Shown: one piece after another, positions 1 to 6,089 of the stretch
How the letters are laid out: the number at the start of each line of letters is the position of its first letter
Numbering within the stretch: the first letter of the stretch is position 1
Source: Cytophagaceae bacterium
GTDB taxonomy: Bacteria > Bacteroidota > Bacteroidia > Cytophagales > Spirosomataceae
Direction: 5' to 3'
Assembly (NCBI GenBank): GCA_947471105.1
Contig: CANIYB010000132.1
Location: forward strand, 1 to 6,895
Length of the DNA: 6,895 bases
Made by a program: the position numbers and the translations under genes
The notes under the pieces: generated by a model
What the model was told of the DNA's origin: nothing
The model's database searches: none
What the model saw: the letters and a program-made list of their open reading frames with translations, nothing else

Positions 1-1
1 A

Positions 2-538
2 GAAATTGAGGCGCACTTCCATGATTTATCCAATGAAATAATTTGGCAGCAAGATGTGGTTAAGCTATTTGGAAAGACCTATATCACGGATCGAAAGGTA
101 GCTTGGTATGCGGAAAAACCATTCATATATCGCTATTCAGGCCAATCGAAGACCGCATTACCCTTTTCACCTACCTTGATTGAGATTAAATCAAGGGTAG
201 AAAAAATTACCGGTGCTGAATACAATGCTTGTCTTTTGAATTATTACCACAATGGATCTGAGGGAATGGGTTGGCACAGTGACAACGAAAAAAGCATTCG
301 ACCCAATAGCAGCATCGCCTCCGTGAGCTTGGGAGTCTCAAGAAAATTTCAATTTAAGCATAAAACCCATGGCCTTACATTTGATCTAATTCTTGACTCT
401 GGAAGCGTATTGGATATGCGAGGAGAGACACAAGAATTTTGGCTGCATGCCTTACCCAAAAGCAAAAAAGTCCTAGGAACTAGAATCAATTTAACCTTTA
501 GAAAAATGGCTGATTCATGTGAAATTGGACAAGCATAA
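2..538 (+). CDS. alkB: AlkB-family 2-oxoglutarate/Fe(II) dioxygenase, 5'-truncated by window edge
   Basis: Probable repair enzyme that oxidatively removes alkyl groups from damaged bases in DNA or RNA, using Fe(II), O2 and 2-oxoglutarate. The frame is open from base 2, and the 18 residues before the first possible internal start (GTG at 56) read like genuine family sequence (IIWQQDVVKLFGK), so the true start lies outside the window; 178 residues are visible. Counting from the GTG, the HxD iron ligands are H74 and D76 (GWHSDNE), the distal ligand is H131 (FWLHAL), and the 2-oxoglutarate-binding arginines are R143 and R149 (TRINLTFR). The NYYHNGSEGMGWHSD block and the short length resemble the ALKBH2/3-like type common in Bacteroidota. 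All catalytic residues are present. The rlmB gene follows on the same strand after a short gap, so co-transcription is possible. Family assignment is firm; the exact substrate (DNA or RNA) is inferred. Confidence 0.93.
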   Translation, partial: EIEAHFHDLSNEIIWQQDVVKLFGKTYITDRKVAWYAEKPFIYRYSGQSKTALPFSPTLIEIKSRVEKITGAEYNACLLNYYHNGSEGMGWHSDNEKSIRPNSSIASVSLGVSRKFQFKHKTHGLTFDLILDSGSVLDMRGETQEFWLHALPKSKKVLGTRINLTFRKMADSCEIGQA

Positions 539-564
539 AGAATTATAAAAAATATTGCCGACCT

Positions 565-1380
565 TTGTCGGAAATTTCAGCAAACGACGTGTCAGAAGAA
601 AACGAATCAAGACCCCCATTTAAAAGACCATTTAGGCATTTTACGACCCCTCAAACAGATAACAAAGAAATTGTATTTGGAATACAATCGGTGTTAGAAA
701 CCTTGAGATCTGGGAAAGAAATAGACCGATTATTAGTCCAAAGAGAATTGGGTAATACTGAAATATTAGATTTGGCTAAAGAAAAAGGGGTTCAAGTTCA
801 AAAAGTTCCTTTAGAAAAGTTAAATCGAATTACAAGAAAAAATCATCAAGGAGCGATTGCTTTTGTTTCGGCGATACACTATGCCAAATTGGAGAATGTC
901 ATAGCGACTACCTTTGAAAAAGGTCAAGTGCCTTTAATTTTGATTTTAGACCGAATTACAGACGTTCGTAATTTTGGTGCGATCGCCAGAACGGCCGAGT
1001 GCGCAGGTGTACATGCGATTGTTATTCCAGCGCGCGGAGCGGCACAGATTAATGCTGATGCCATGAAAACCTCATCCGGCGCCTTGAATTTTATTCCCGT
1101 TTGTAAAGAAGAAAACCTAATTCAAACCGTTGACTTCCTTCAAAATTCCGGATTGAAAGTTATCTCTTGTACAGAAAAAACAAAAACATCGATCTACACT
1201 TGCGACTTTACGGTGCCATTAGCCGTAATTTTAGGATCAGAAGAAGATGGAATTTCAGATGAATTAATTCGTAAATCGGATGAATTAGCTGCCATTCCAC
1301 AAAGTGGCCAAGTGGGTAGTTTAAATGTATCTGTGGCCACGGGGGTTGTTATTTTTGAAGCAACACGCCAGCGAGTTTAA
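565..1380 (+). CDS. rlmB: 23S rRNA (guanosine-2'-O-)-methyltransferase, RlmB/TrmH (SpoU) family
   Basis: SPOUT-class methyltransferase expected to 2'-O-methylate a guanosine in 23S rRNA (Gm2251 in E. coli) with S-adenosylmethionine. From the TTG start, residues about 36-107 form the SpoU substrate-binding domain (FGIQSVLETL, KNHQGAIAFV). Residues about 123-268 form the trefoil-knot methylase. Motif 1 is DRITDVRNFGAIARTAECAG, with N136 and R142. Motif 2 is LGSEEDGIS at 223-231. Motif 3 is IPQSGQVGSLNVSVA at 244-258, with N254. The length of 271 residues is slightly above the usual 245-255 because of a basic, polar N-terminal tail. No ATG is available near the start. TTG 565 and GTG 589 are both possible, and GTG 589 gives a more typical N-terminus (MSEENESRPPFKRPF). 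Assignment to RlmB rather than a paralogous TrmH-like enzyme rests on the motifs and the substrate-binding domain. Confidence 0.92.
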   Translation: MSEISANDVSEENESRPPFKRPFRHFTTPQTDNKEIVFGIQSVLETLRSGKEIDRLLVQRELGNTEILDLAKEKGVQVQKVPLEKLNRITRKNHQGAIAFVSAIHYAKLENVIATTFEKGQVPLILILDRITDVRNFGAIARTAECAGVHAIVIPARGAAQINADAMKTSSGALNFIPVCKEENLIQTVDFLQNSGLKVISCTEKTKTSIYTCDFTVPLAVILGSEEDGISDELIRKSDELAAIPQSGQVGSLNVSVATGVVIFEATRQRV

Positions 1381-1401
1381 TCTTTTAAATTAATCTTTAG
1401 T

Positions 1402-2148
1402 TTAAACGCGATTGATCAAATTAGCTGAAGCCTGCGCAGTGGGCAATAAAGTCACGTCTGATAAATTGACATGTGCGGGTGCCATCACCATAAATCTTAA
1501 AACTTCAGCGACATCCTTAGCCACAAGCGGCTCAAAACCCGCGTAAACCGCATCCGCTTTGTCCACATCACCTTTGAATCTTACCGCAGAAAACTCAGTA
1601 TTAACTGCTCCAGGGGCTAAATTAGAAACTTTGATGCCAAAAGGATTAAGATCGATGCGCATGCCTTGGGATAAAACCTCAACCGCCGCCTTAGAGGCAC
1701 AATAAACAGCGCCATTGGCATAAATTTGTTTTCCTGCAATCGATGAAATATTGATAATATGACCACATTTACGGGCAATCATGAATGGAATGACTGATTT
1801 AGACACATATAATAAGCCATTGACATTGCCATGCATCATCGCATCCCAATCGGCGACGTCACCATCTTGAATAGGTGAAAGTCCATGTGCATTACCCGCA
1901 TTATTAATTAAAACATCTATATTTTTCCACTCGTTTGACAAACTAGCAAAAGAAGATTGCACTTGGCCTAAATCACGAACATCAAAAATCAAAATGGTGG
2001 AATCAACCGAAATTTCCTTTTGCAAAGACTCTAGGCGATCTTTTCTTCTCCCACATAAAATTAATTTATATCCATTTTTAGCTAAAACTAAAGCTGTTTC
2101 ACGTCCAATTCCTGAACTAGCACCGGTAATACACGCAATTTTTTCCAT
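1402..2148 (-). CDS. Short-chain dehydrogenase/reductase, YdfG-like (NADP-dependent)
   Basis: Classical SDR oxidoreductase of 248 residues with a Rossmann fold. The cofactor motif TGASSGIG occupies residues 8-15, and the NNAG structural motif is 82-85. The catalytic set is N110 (GNVNG), S136 (NISSIAG), Y149 and K153 (YCASK). Arginines at 34-35 after the second strand (LCGRRKDRL) favour NADP(H). Overall pattern and length resemble E. coli YdfG, which oxidises serine, L-allo-threonine and 3-hydroxy acids, but SDR substrates cannot be read from sequence, so no gene symbol is given. The protein should be cytoplasmic, with no signal peptide or membrane segment. It converges with rlmB (21 bp between stops) and is divergent from pth (54 bp). 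The ATG start directly precedes the cofactor-binding strand, as expected for the family. Confidence 0.93.
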   Translation of the reverse strand: MEKIACITGASSGIGRETALVLAKNGYKLILCGRRKDRLESLQKEISVDSTILIFDVRDLGQVQSSFASLSNEWKNIDVLINNAGNAHGLSPIQDGDVADWDAMMHGNVNGLLYVSKSVIPFMIARKCGHIINISSIAGKQIYANGAVYCASKAAVEVLSQGMRIDLNPFGIKVSNLAPGAVNTEFSAVRFKGDVDKADAVYAGFEPLVAKDVAEVLRFMVMAPAHVNLSDVTLLPTAQASANLINRV

Positions 2149-2176
2149 AACAAAATATTTTAACGAAGGTAATGTC

Positions 2177-2184
2177 TAAATTTG
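2177..2184 (+). promoter_or_regulatory. Candidate Bacteroidota -7 element for pth
   Basis: TAAATTTG matches the Bacteroidota -7 consensus TAnnTTTG exactly and lies 18 bp before the pth ATG, implying a very short leader. No convincing TTG occurs about 20 nt upstream, so this is a half-supported site. It falls within the 54-bp interval shared with the divergent dehydrogenase gene. Confidence 0.45.
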
Positions 2185-2202
2185 TAAAATAATATCAATT
2201 CC

Positions 2203-2763
2203 ATGAATTACCTGATTGTTGGCCTCGGTAACATAGGCCCAGAATATCTTTTCACACGGCATAACATAGGGTTTATGGCTGTTGATTATTTGGCCAAGCA
2301 AAAGGATATTGCATTTTCAACAGACCGTCTCGGTTCCATTACGTCATATAAACACAAAGGAAAGACCATTTATTTATTGAAGCCTAATACGTATATGAAT
2401 CTAAGTGGGAAATCGGTTCTCTACTGGAGCCAACAATTAAAAATAGAAATTGATCGATTATTAATCGTTCTAGACGATATCGCTTTGCCTTTTGAAACCA
2501 TTCGTCTAAAACCAAAAGGATCCAACGGAGGACATAATGGTTTAAAAAGCATAGAAGCCTCCTTAACAACGACTGAATATGGAAGATTGCGCATGGGCAT
2601 AGGTAGTGATTTTCCGAAAGGAAGACAGGCAGATTACGTATTAGGCAACTTCGAAACCAAGGAATTAGACCAAATTTCATTCGTCTTAGATCGCAGCTCT
2701 GAAATAATCGAGGGTTTTTGCTTGGAAGGAATCCAACAAACAATGAATAAATTTAACCAATAG
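2203..2763 (+). CDS. pth: Peptidyl-tRNA hydrolase
   Basis: Cleaves the ester bond of peptidyl-tRNA released by stalled or aborted ribosomes, recycling tRNA in the cytoplasm; essential in most bacteria. The 186-residue protein has the normal family length. Signature residues are visible: N10 and catalytic H20 in GLGNIGPEYLFTRHNIGF; N66 in KPNTYMNLSG; D91 in VLDDIALPFE, aligning with E. coli D93; and N112 in GSNGGHNGLKS, aligning with E. coli N114. The ATG start places the MNYLIVGLGN strand exactly at the N-terminus, as in homologues. No Shine-Dalgarno site precedes it, as is usual in this phylum. No convincing GC-rich terminator follows the stop; downstream DNA is almost pure A+T. The gene is probably monocistronic, given its divergent upstream neighbour and the promoter-bearing gap downstream. 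Confidence 0.97.
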   Translation: MNYLIVGLGNIGPEYLFTRHNIGFMAVDYLAKQKDIAFSTDRLGSITSYKHKGKTIYLLKPNTYMNLSGKSVLYWSQQLKIEIDRLLIVLDDIALPFETIRLKPKGSNGGHNGLKSIEASLTTTEYGRLRMGIGSDFPKGRQADYVLGNFETKELDQISFVLDRSSEIIEGFCLEGIQQTMNKFNQ

Positions 2764-2946
2764 TTGTACTATTTAAAGAATTATTGATTTATTTTAATAT
2801 TTTAATATTAGAATTATTCAAAACAATTAATAAAATTGACAAAATTTAATTTGGAAAAAATTGAAATAACATTAATAATATACTGAATTTAGCGTAAATT
2901 TTAGAATATACATGTTTACCCAATCGAAAATTGTCTAAAATAAAGT
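2764..2946. other. AT-rich intergenic spacer with no recognisable gene
   Basis: This stretch between pth and the promoter of the next gene is very AT-rich. I find no plausible coding frame, no tRNA-like fold and no GC-containing terminator. It includes two adjacent copies of the 8-mer TTTTAATA at 2792-2807 and a TTGAC at 2836-2840 without a good partner element. Confidence 0.6.
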
Positions 2947-2977
2947 TTTGCAATATTAAAAAAATGCAATAAATTTG
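2947..2977 (+). promoter_or_regulatory. Bacteroidota-type promoter for the secreted-protein gene
   Basis: TTTG at 2947-2950 (-33 element) and TAAATTTG at 2970-2977 (-7 element, exact TAnnTTTG) are separated by 19 bp, within the range seen for the primary sigma factor of Bacteroides and Flavobacterium. Transcription should begin a few bases after 2977, giving a leader of roughly 30 nt before the ATG at 3013. That leader is A-rich (AACAAAACAA just before the ATG), which fits the Shine-Dalgarno-independent initiation described in Flavobacterium. Confidence 0.75.
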
Positions 2978-3012
2978 TATTGTTGATTTAGTTAATAAAT
3001 ATAACAAAACAA

Positions 3013-3477
3013 ATGAATAGTAAAATAACAGTGATTAGCGTCCTACTAGGTTTAGGATTCATCAACCCAACAGTACAAGCAAGCGGTTTGACAGGAAAAG
3101 GAGCAAATGCCATCGTGTCATCAAAGAGAGAAACTCTTTCAGAAGTAATTCAAACATTAATATTAAAAGAAAATTCAGGTACAAAGACTTCTTCTGCGAG
3201 CCTAACTATTTCAATATTAGAGGATTATCAAAAAAATAATCAAAATTACCTTAAAGTAAGTAAAGAAGAAAAGGCCATTTTTAATGCCACGATCAAAACA
3301 ATTATTTCTCAAGGAGATAATATTTCAGATGTCAGCACGTTAACATGGATAAAAGAAATAGGTAAAGCAGCCAATGCGATCAATGTCGTTTGGGCTGTAG
3401 TAGAAGAAGAAAAAAGTATTGAAACTTCGGCAAACAATTTGCCAGAGACACCATTAGATACGATTGTCATATTCTAA
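3013..3477 (+). CDS. Hypothetical secreted protein with N-terminal signal peptide
   Basis: Unrecognised 154-residue protein. The N-terminus has a lysine at position 4, a hydrophobic core (ITVISVLLGLGF) and a probable signal peptidase I site after VQA at 21-23, predicting export to the periplasm or beyond. No cysteine is present, so it is not a lipoprotein and has no disulfides. The mature part of about 130 residues is polar and probably helical: segments around 40-52, 63-78, 83-100 and 108-134 look amphipathic, separated by a Ser/Thr/Gly-rich stretch at 54-63. The C-terminus is acidic and proline-containing (NLPETPLDT), then ends in the hydrophobic IVIF. I see no catalytic motif and no T9SS sorting domain. 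A strong upstream promoter, an A-rich leader and a terminator after the stop support a real, separately transcribed gene. It is flanked by AT-rich DNA on one side and repeats on the other, so it may be lineage-specific. Function unknown. Confidence 0.8.
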   Translation: MNSKITVISVLLGLGFINPTVQASGLTGKGANAIVSSKRETLSEVIQTLILKENSGTKTSSASLTISILEDYQKNNQNYLKVSKEEKAIFNATIKTIISQGDNISDVSTLTWIKEIGKAANAINVVWAVVEEEKSIETSANNLPETPLDTIVIF

Positions 3478-3493
3478 TTTAGATTGTAAGTAG

Positions 3494-3520
3494 TTTTCAT
3501 AGTTAAATAGGTTTAGAGGT
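3494..3520 (+). repeat. 27-bp direct repeat, copy 1
   Basis: This copy begins TTTTCATAGTTAAATAG and ends GTTTAGAGGT. It is identical over all 27 bp to the copy at 3612-3638. It starts 16 nt after the stop codon of the secreted-protein gene and ends 6 nt before an intrinsic-terminator hairpin. The flanking bases on both sides differ between the copies, so the repeat boundary is sharp. Confidence 0.95.
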
Positions 3521-3526
3521 ATTCAG

Positions 3527-3565
3527 AAAAGGTGTTGTTTTTAACGACACCTTTTTATTTTTTTT
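3527..3565 (+). terminator. Intrinsic terminator after the secreted-protein gene
   Basis: The left arm AAAAGGTGTTGTT (3527-3539) pairs with AACGACACCTTTT (3543-3555) across a 3-nt loop, 13 pairs with one G-U. The stem is followed by a T-rich run (five T, one A, eight T). It is well placed to end transcription of the gene at 3013-3477. Confidence 0.9.
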
Positions 3566-3577
3566 GCACTAAACTTA

Positions 3578-3595
3578 TATTTTATCCATAAAATA
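3578..3595. repeat. AT-only 18-bp inverted repeat between the two direct repeats
   Basis: TATTTTAT and ATAAAATA form a perfect 8-bp dyad around a central CC. It could be a protein-binding site or a weak hairpin, but such AT-only palindromes are expected by chance in DNA of this composition. Confidence 0.4.
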
Positions 3596-3611
3596 GCTAT
3601 ATTCGTATAAA

Positions 3612-3638
3612 TTTTCATAGTTAAATAGGTTTAGAGGT
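3612..3638 (+). repeat. 27-bp direct repeat, copy 2
   Basis: Identical to the copy at 3494-3520, offset by 118 bp. It lies 5 nt before the second terminator hairpin. No gene ends directly upstream of it on this strand, unlike copy 1. Confidence 0.95.
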
Positions 3639-3643
3639 TACAT

Positions 3644-3676
3644 AAATAAGGCCAGAAGTCTCTTCTGGCCTTATTT
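3644..3676 (-). terminator. Bidirectional intrinsic terminator serving metG
   Basis: A perfect 15-bp stem, AAATAAGGCCAGAAG (3644-3658) with its complement at 3662-3676, closes a 3-nt loop. It lies 23 bp beyond the metG stop codon and would end metG transcription on the minus strand. On the plus strand it is followed by a T-rich tract, so it can act in both directions and would back up the terminator at 3527-3565. Confidence 0.88.
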
Positions 3677-3699
3677 TTATTGATTAAATGGCGTAAAAA

Positions 3700-5730
3700 T
3701 TAATTTACTGTAGCGCCATTCCATATTTTTTTATCGGGCTGTACAAAAGAAAGTGACCCATCCGCATCCTCAGCCATTAAAATCATCCCTTCACTTTCCA
3801 ATCCCATCATTTTCCGAGGAGCTAAGTTGGCCAAGAAACTAACCTGCTTTCCAATGACCTCTTCAGGTTTAAAATGCTCAGCGATTCCACTTAGAATGGT
3901 ACGCTCTTTGATCCCATCATTCACCGTTAGCTTCAATAGTTTTTTACTCTTCTCCATTTTTTCAGCGGCAATAATTTCACCGATCCGAATATCCATTTTG
4001 GCAAAGTCGTCAAATTCAATGGTTTCCTTAACCAGCGGAACAGTTTTAGCAGCTAATTCCATAAGATTTTTGGTTTTATTTAATTTTTCAATTTGAACTT
4101 GGATCACATCATCCTCAATTTTATCAAACAACAAACCTGGATTTTTCAAAGTACGCCCTGCCGGAATAATTTCAAAGTCCCCAATATGCGTCCAAGAATA
4201 ATCAGACATTCCAAGGGCTTCCCTTAATCTAAAGGATGTAAATGGAATAAAAGGTTCCAGGGCAATCGCTGACTGAGCGACCAATTGGACCGCAAAATTC
4301 AAAATAGAACCCGCTTTTTCTCGATCCTCCTTAATCACCTTCCAAGGTTCTGTCTCAGCCAAGTATTTATTTCCCAGCCTTGCAATTTCCATAGCGATCA
4401 CCAAAGCATCCCTAAATTTAAATGCGGCTAAAGCAGCATCTAATTTGGCCGGAATATCCTTCAAGGCAATCATCAAATCTGCCTCTAAACTTGATTCTGT
4501 AGACTTATTGGGCACTTGTGAATCGAAATTTTTGTCAATCAACACAAAAGCCCGATTCACAAAATTTCCTAAGATGGCTACTAATTCTGAATTATTTTTG
4601 GTCTGAAAATCAGCCCATGTAAAGTCTGAATCTTTCGTTTCAGGACTTAAAGAAGTCAGGGTATAACGCAAAACATCCTGTTTTCCTGGAAAGTCCTGCA
4701 AATATTCGTGCAACCAAACAGCCCAATTTCGAGAGGTCGATATTTTATCGCCCTCCAAATTCATGAACTCATTGGCAGGTACTTGGTCTGCCAATTGGAA
4801 TTCCCCGTGTGCCATGCACATGGCAGGAAAAATCAAACAATGGAAAACAATATTGTCTTTGCCTATAAAATGAACAATTTGACTATCCTTCGCCTTCCAA
4901 TATTTCTCCCAGTCAGGTGTCAACTGCGTAGTCATCGACATATAACCTATGGGAGCATCAAACCAAACATATAGTACCTTCCCTTCTGTATCAGGCAAAG
5001 GAATAGGAACCCCCCAATTTAAATCTCGGGTCATCGCACGCGGCTTGAGGCCTTCCTGCAACCATGATTTCACCTGGCCCAGTACATTCGGTTTCCATTC
5101 TGGATGCGAATCAACGTATTTGGTTAACTCTCCTTGCCACTGATCTAAGGGCAAAAACCAGTTCTTCGTAGGCTTTAATACGGGCGAAGCTCCGCTCAAC
5201 ATCGATTTAGGATTCAACAGCTCATTCGGAGACAAAGTAGTCCCACATTTTTCACATTGATCTCCATAAGCTCCTGCTTGCTTACAAGAAGGACAATCCC
5301 CCGTTATATAACGGTCTGCTAAAAATTGATTCGCCGACTCATCAAAATATTGCATTGTCGTCTCCTCCACGAATTTTCCTTCTTGGTAAAGCTTCAAAAA
5401 GAAATCTTGAGAAAACTGATGATGTACAGGATCCGAAGTCCTCCCATAAAAATCAAACGATATACCAAAATCCTGAAAAGAGGATTTAATTTCTTTATAG
5501 TAATAGTCAACCACCTCTTGGGGCGTCTTACCCTCCTTTTGGGCTTTAATTGTAATAGGAACCCCGTGTTCATCTGTCCCAGAAACAAAAATCACATCCT
5601 TCTTCTGTAAACGTAAAAAACGCACATAAATGTCTGCAGGCAAATAACAACCTGCTAAATGACCAATATGTATAGGGCCATTTGCATAAATCAAAGCCGC
5701 CGTTACTGTAGTCCGTGAAAATGTAGACAT
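3700..5730 (-). CDS. metG: Methionyl-tRNA synthetase with fused C-terminal tRNA-binding domain
   Basis: Class Ia synthetase that charges methionine onto initiator and elongator tRNA-Met. The HIGH motif is intact at residues 21-24 (GPIHIGHLAG). A single four-cysteine zinc knuckle lies in the connective peptide (C146, C149, C159, C162). The second signature is KISTS at 329-333, a KMSKS variant that I recall as normal in this phylum. The anticodon-binding helical domain spans about 370-540 and includes the ETEPWK segment at 459-464. Residues from about 573 (DFAKMDIRIGEII) to the C-terminus are an OB-fold tRNA-binding domain of the Trbp111/EMAPII type, which mediates dimerisation and tRNA binding. 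The 676-residue length is standard for this two-domain form. The gene is divergent from rpsU. TATTTTTG at 5753-5760 on the minus strand matches the -7 element about 22 bp before the ATG. Confidence 0.98.
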   Translation of the reverse strand: MSTFSRTTVTAALIYANGPIHIGHLAGCYLPADIYVRFLRLQKKDVIFVSGTDEHGVPITIKAQKEGKTPQEVVDYYYKEIKSSFQDFGISFDFYGRTSDPVHHQFSQDFFLKLYQEGKFVEETTMQYFDESANQFLADRYITGDCPSCKQAGAYGDQCEKCGTTLSPNELLNPKSMLSGASPVLKPTKNWFLPLDQWQGELTKYVDSHPEWKPNVLGQVKSWLQEGLKPRAMTRDLNWGVPIPLPDTEGKVLYVWFDAPIGYMSMTTQLTPDWEKYWKAKDSQIVHFIGKDNIVFHCLIFPAMCMAHGEFQLADQVPANEFMNLEGDKISTSRNWAVWLHEYLQDFPGKQDVLRYTLTSLSPETKDSDFTWADFQTKNNSELVAILGNFVNRAFVLIDKNFDSQVPNKSTESSLEADLMIALKDIPAKLDAALAAFKFRDALVIAMEIARLGNKYLAETEPWKVIKEDREKAGSILNFAVQLVAQSAIALEPFIPFTSFRLREALGMSDYSWTHIGDFEIIPAGRTLKNPGLLFDKIEDDVIQVQIEKLNKTKNLMELAAKTVPLVKETIEFDDFAKMDIRIGEIIAAEKMEKSKKLLKLTVNDGIKERTILSGIAEHFKPEEVIGKQVSFLANLAPRKMMGLESEGMILMAEDADGSLSFVQPDKKIWNGATVN

Positions 5731-5752
5731 ATCTTGAAATTCAATTGAAAGA

Positions 5753-5760
5753 CAAAAATA
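5753..5760 (-). promoter_or_regulatory. Candidate -7 element for metG
   Basis: On the minus strand this reads TATTTTTG, an exact match to TAnnTTTG, 22 bp before the metG start codon. A TTG at the expected upstream spacing is missing (the nearest, from 5774-5776, is only 13 bp away), so support is partial. Confidence 0.45.
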
Positions 5761-5816
5761 AGTAAAAAATCATCAACCCCTTGATAAAATATACAATCAA
5801 AATTTCATCTATTGAC

Positions 5817-5847
5817 TTGTAATTCAAAAAAAATAAAATTATCTTTG
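5817..5847 (+). promoter_or_regulatory. Bacteroidota-type promoter for rpsU
   Basis: TTG at 5817-5819 and TATCTTTG at 5840-5847 are separated by 20 bp, an excellent match to the TTG-N19-21-TAnnTTTG pattern of the phylum's primary sigma factor. Transcription should start near 5852, leaving a leader of about 26 nt before the rpsU ATG. A second TTG at 5812-5814 is less well spaced. Confidence 0.82.
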
Positions 5848-5878
5848 CATTCCATTTTTAATACAAAAGAGAACATAC

Positions 5879-6073
5879 ATGTTAATTATTTCAATTAAAG
5901 AGAACGAGTCAATTGATAAAGCTTTAAAGCGTTTCAAAAAGAAATTTGAAAAAACAGGTGTAGTGAAAGAACTTCGTAGAAGATCTGCATTTGAAAAACC
6001 ATCAATCGCTCGACGTACTGAACTTATTCGTGCGTCTTACAAGCAGACTACATACGGGAATATAAACAACTAA
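5879..6073 (+). CDS. rpsU: 30S ribosomal protein bS21
   Basis: Small, very basic protein of the 30S platform, next to the 3' end of 16S rRNA, with a role in translation initiation. The 64 residues match the Bacteroidota form: MLIISIKENESIDKALKRF at the start, then KKKFEKTGVVKELRRRSAFE and KPSIARR. Length and start codon are as expected. A strong promoter precedes it and a terminator-like hairpin begins 20 bp after the stop, so much of the transcript may be monocistronic. In Flavobacterium bS21 takes part in hiding the anti-Shine-Dalgarno, and rpsU there has a notably strong Shine-Dalgarno. Here the leader shows only AAAAGAGAAC, which departs from canonical AAAGGAGG. The gene precedes a Xer recombinase gene, a linkage that recurs across the phylum. 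Confidence 0.97.
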   Translation: MLIISIKENESIDKALKRFKKKFEKTGVVKELRRRSAFEKPSIARRTELIRASYKQTTYGNINN

Positions 6074-6089
6074 TTCCTACCAAATATTT

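Noticed and set aside
1371..1409. Possible shared terminator between the convergent rlmB and dehydrogenase genes
   Set aside because: Only a GTTTAA/TTAAAC stem with a 20-nt loop and mismatched GC ends can be drawn, without a T-tract; too weak to call.
2831..2853. TTGAC followed by TTAATTTG as a second promoter in the AT-rich gap
   Set aside because: The spacing is far too short for a Bacteroidota promoter, and the second element misses one of the two TA positions.
3541..3618. Small minus-strand open frame of 25 codons starting at the ATG inside repeat copy 2 (MKIYTNIAI...)
   Set aside because: It is short, runs into the terminator stem, has no promoter match and is composed of low-complexity AT codons. 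Copy 1 gives only an 8-residue frame with unrelated residues after MK.
3494..3638. The 27-bp repeats as dif or attachment sites for the Xer recombinase in the window
   Set aside because: A dif site needs two roughly palindromic 11-bp arms around a 6-bp spacer; the 27-mer has no such dyad. Only a stretch like GTTAAAT recalls a Xer arm, which is too little.
3494..3676. Integron attC-type sites or a CRISPR array
   Set aside because: There are only two repeats, 91 bp apart, with no paired GTTRRRY/RYYYAAC cores around a common palindrome and no cas or integrase-cassette context.
4732..4746. KISTS in MetG as a degraded KMSKS signature
   Set aside because: I recall KISTSRNWAVW as the normal form of this motif in MetG of this phylum, and the rest of the enzyme is intact.
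3827..5610. Several open frames of 64-94 codons opposite metG, and others opposite pth, the dehydrogenase and xerC
   Set aside because: They overlap well-supported conserved genes on the other strand and show no family-like sequence, so they are shadows of the real reading frames.
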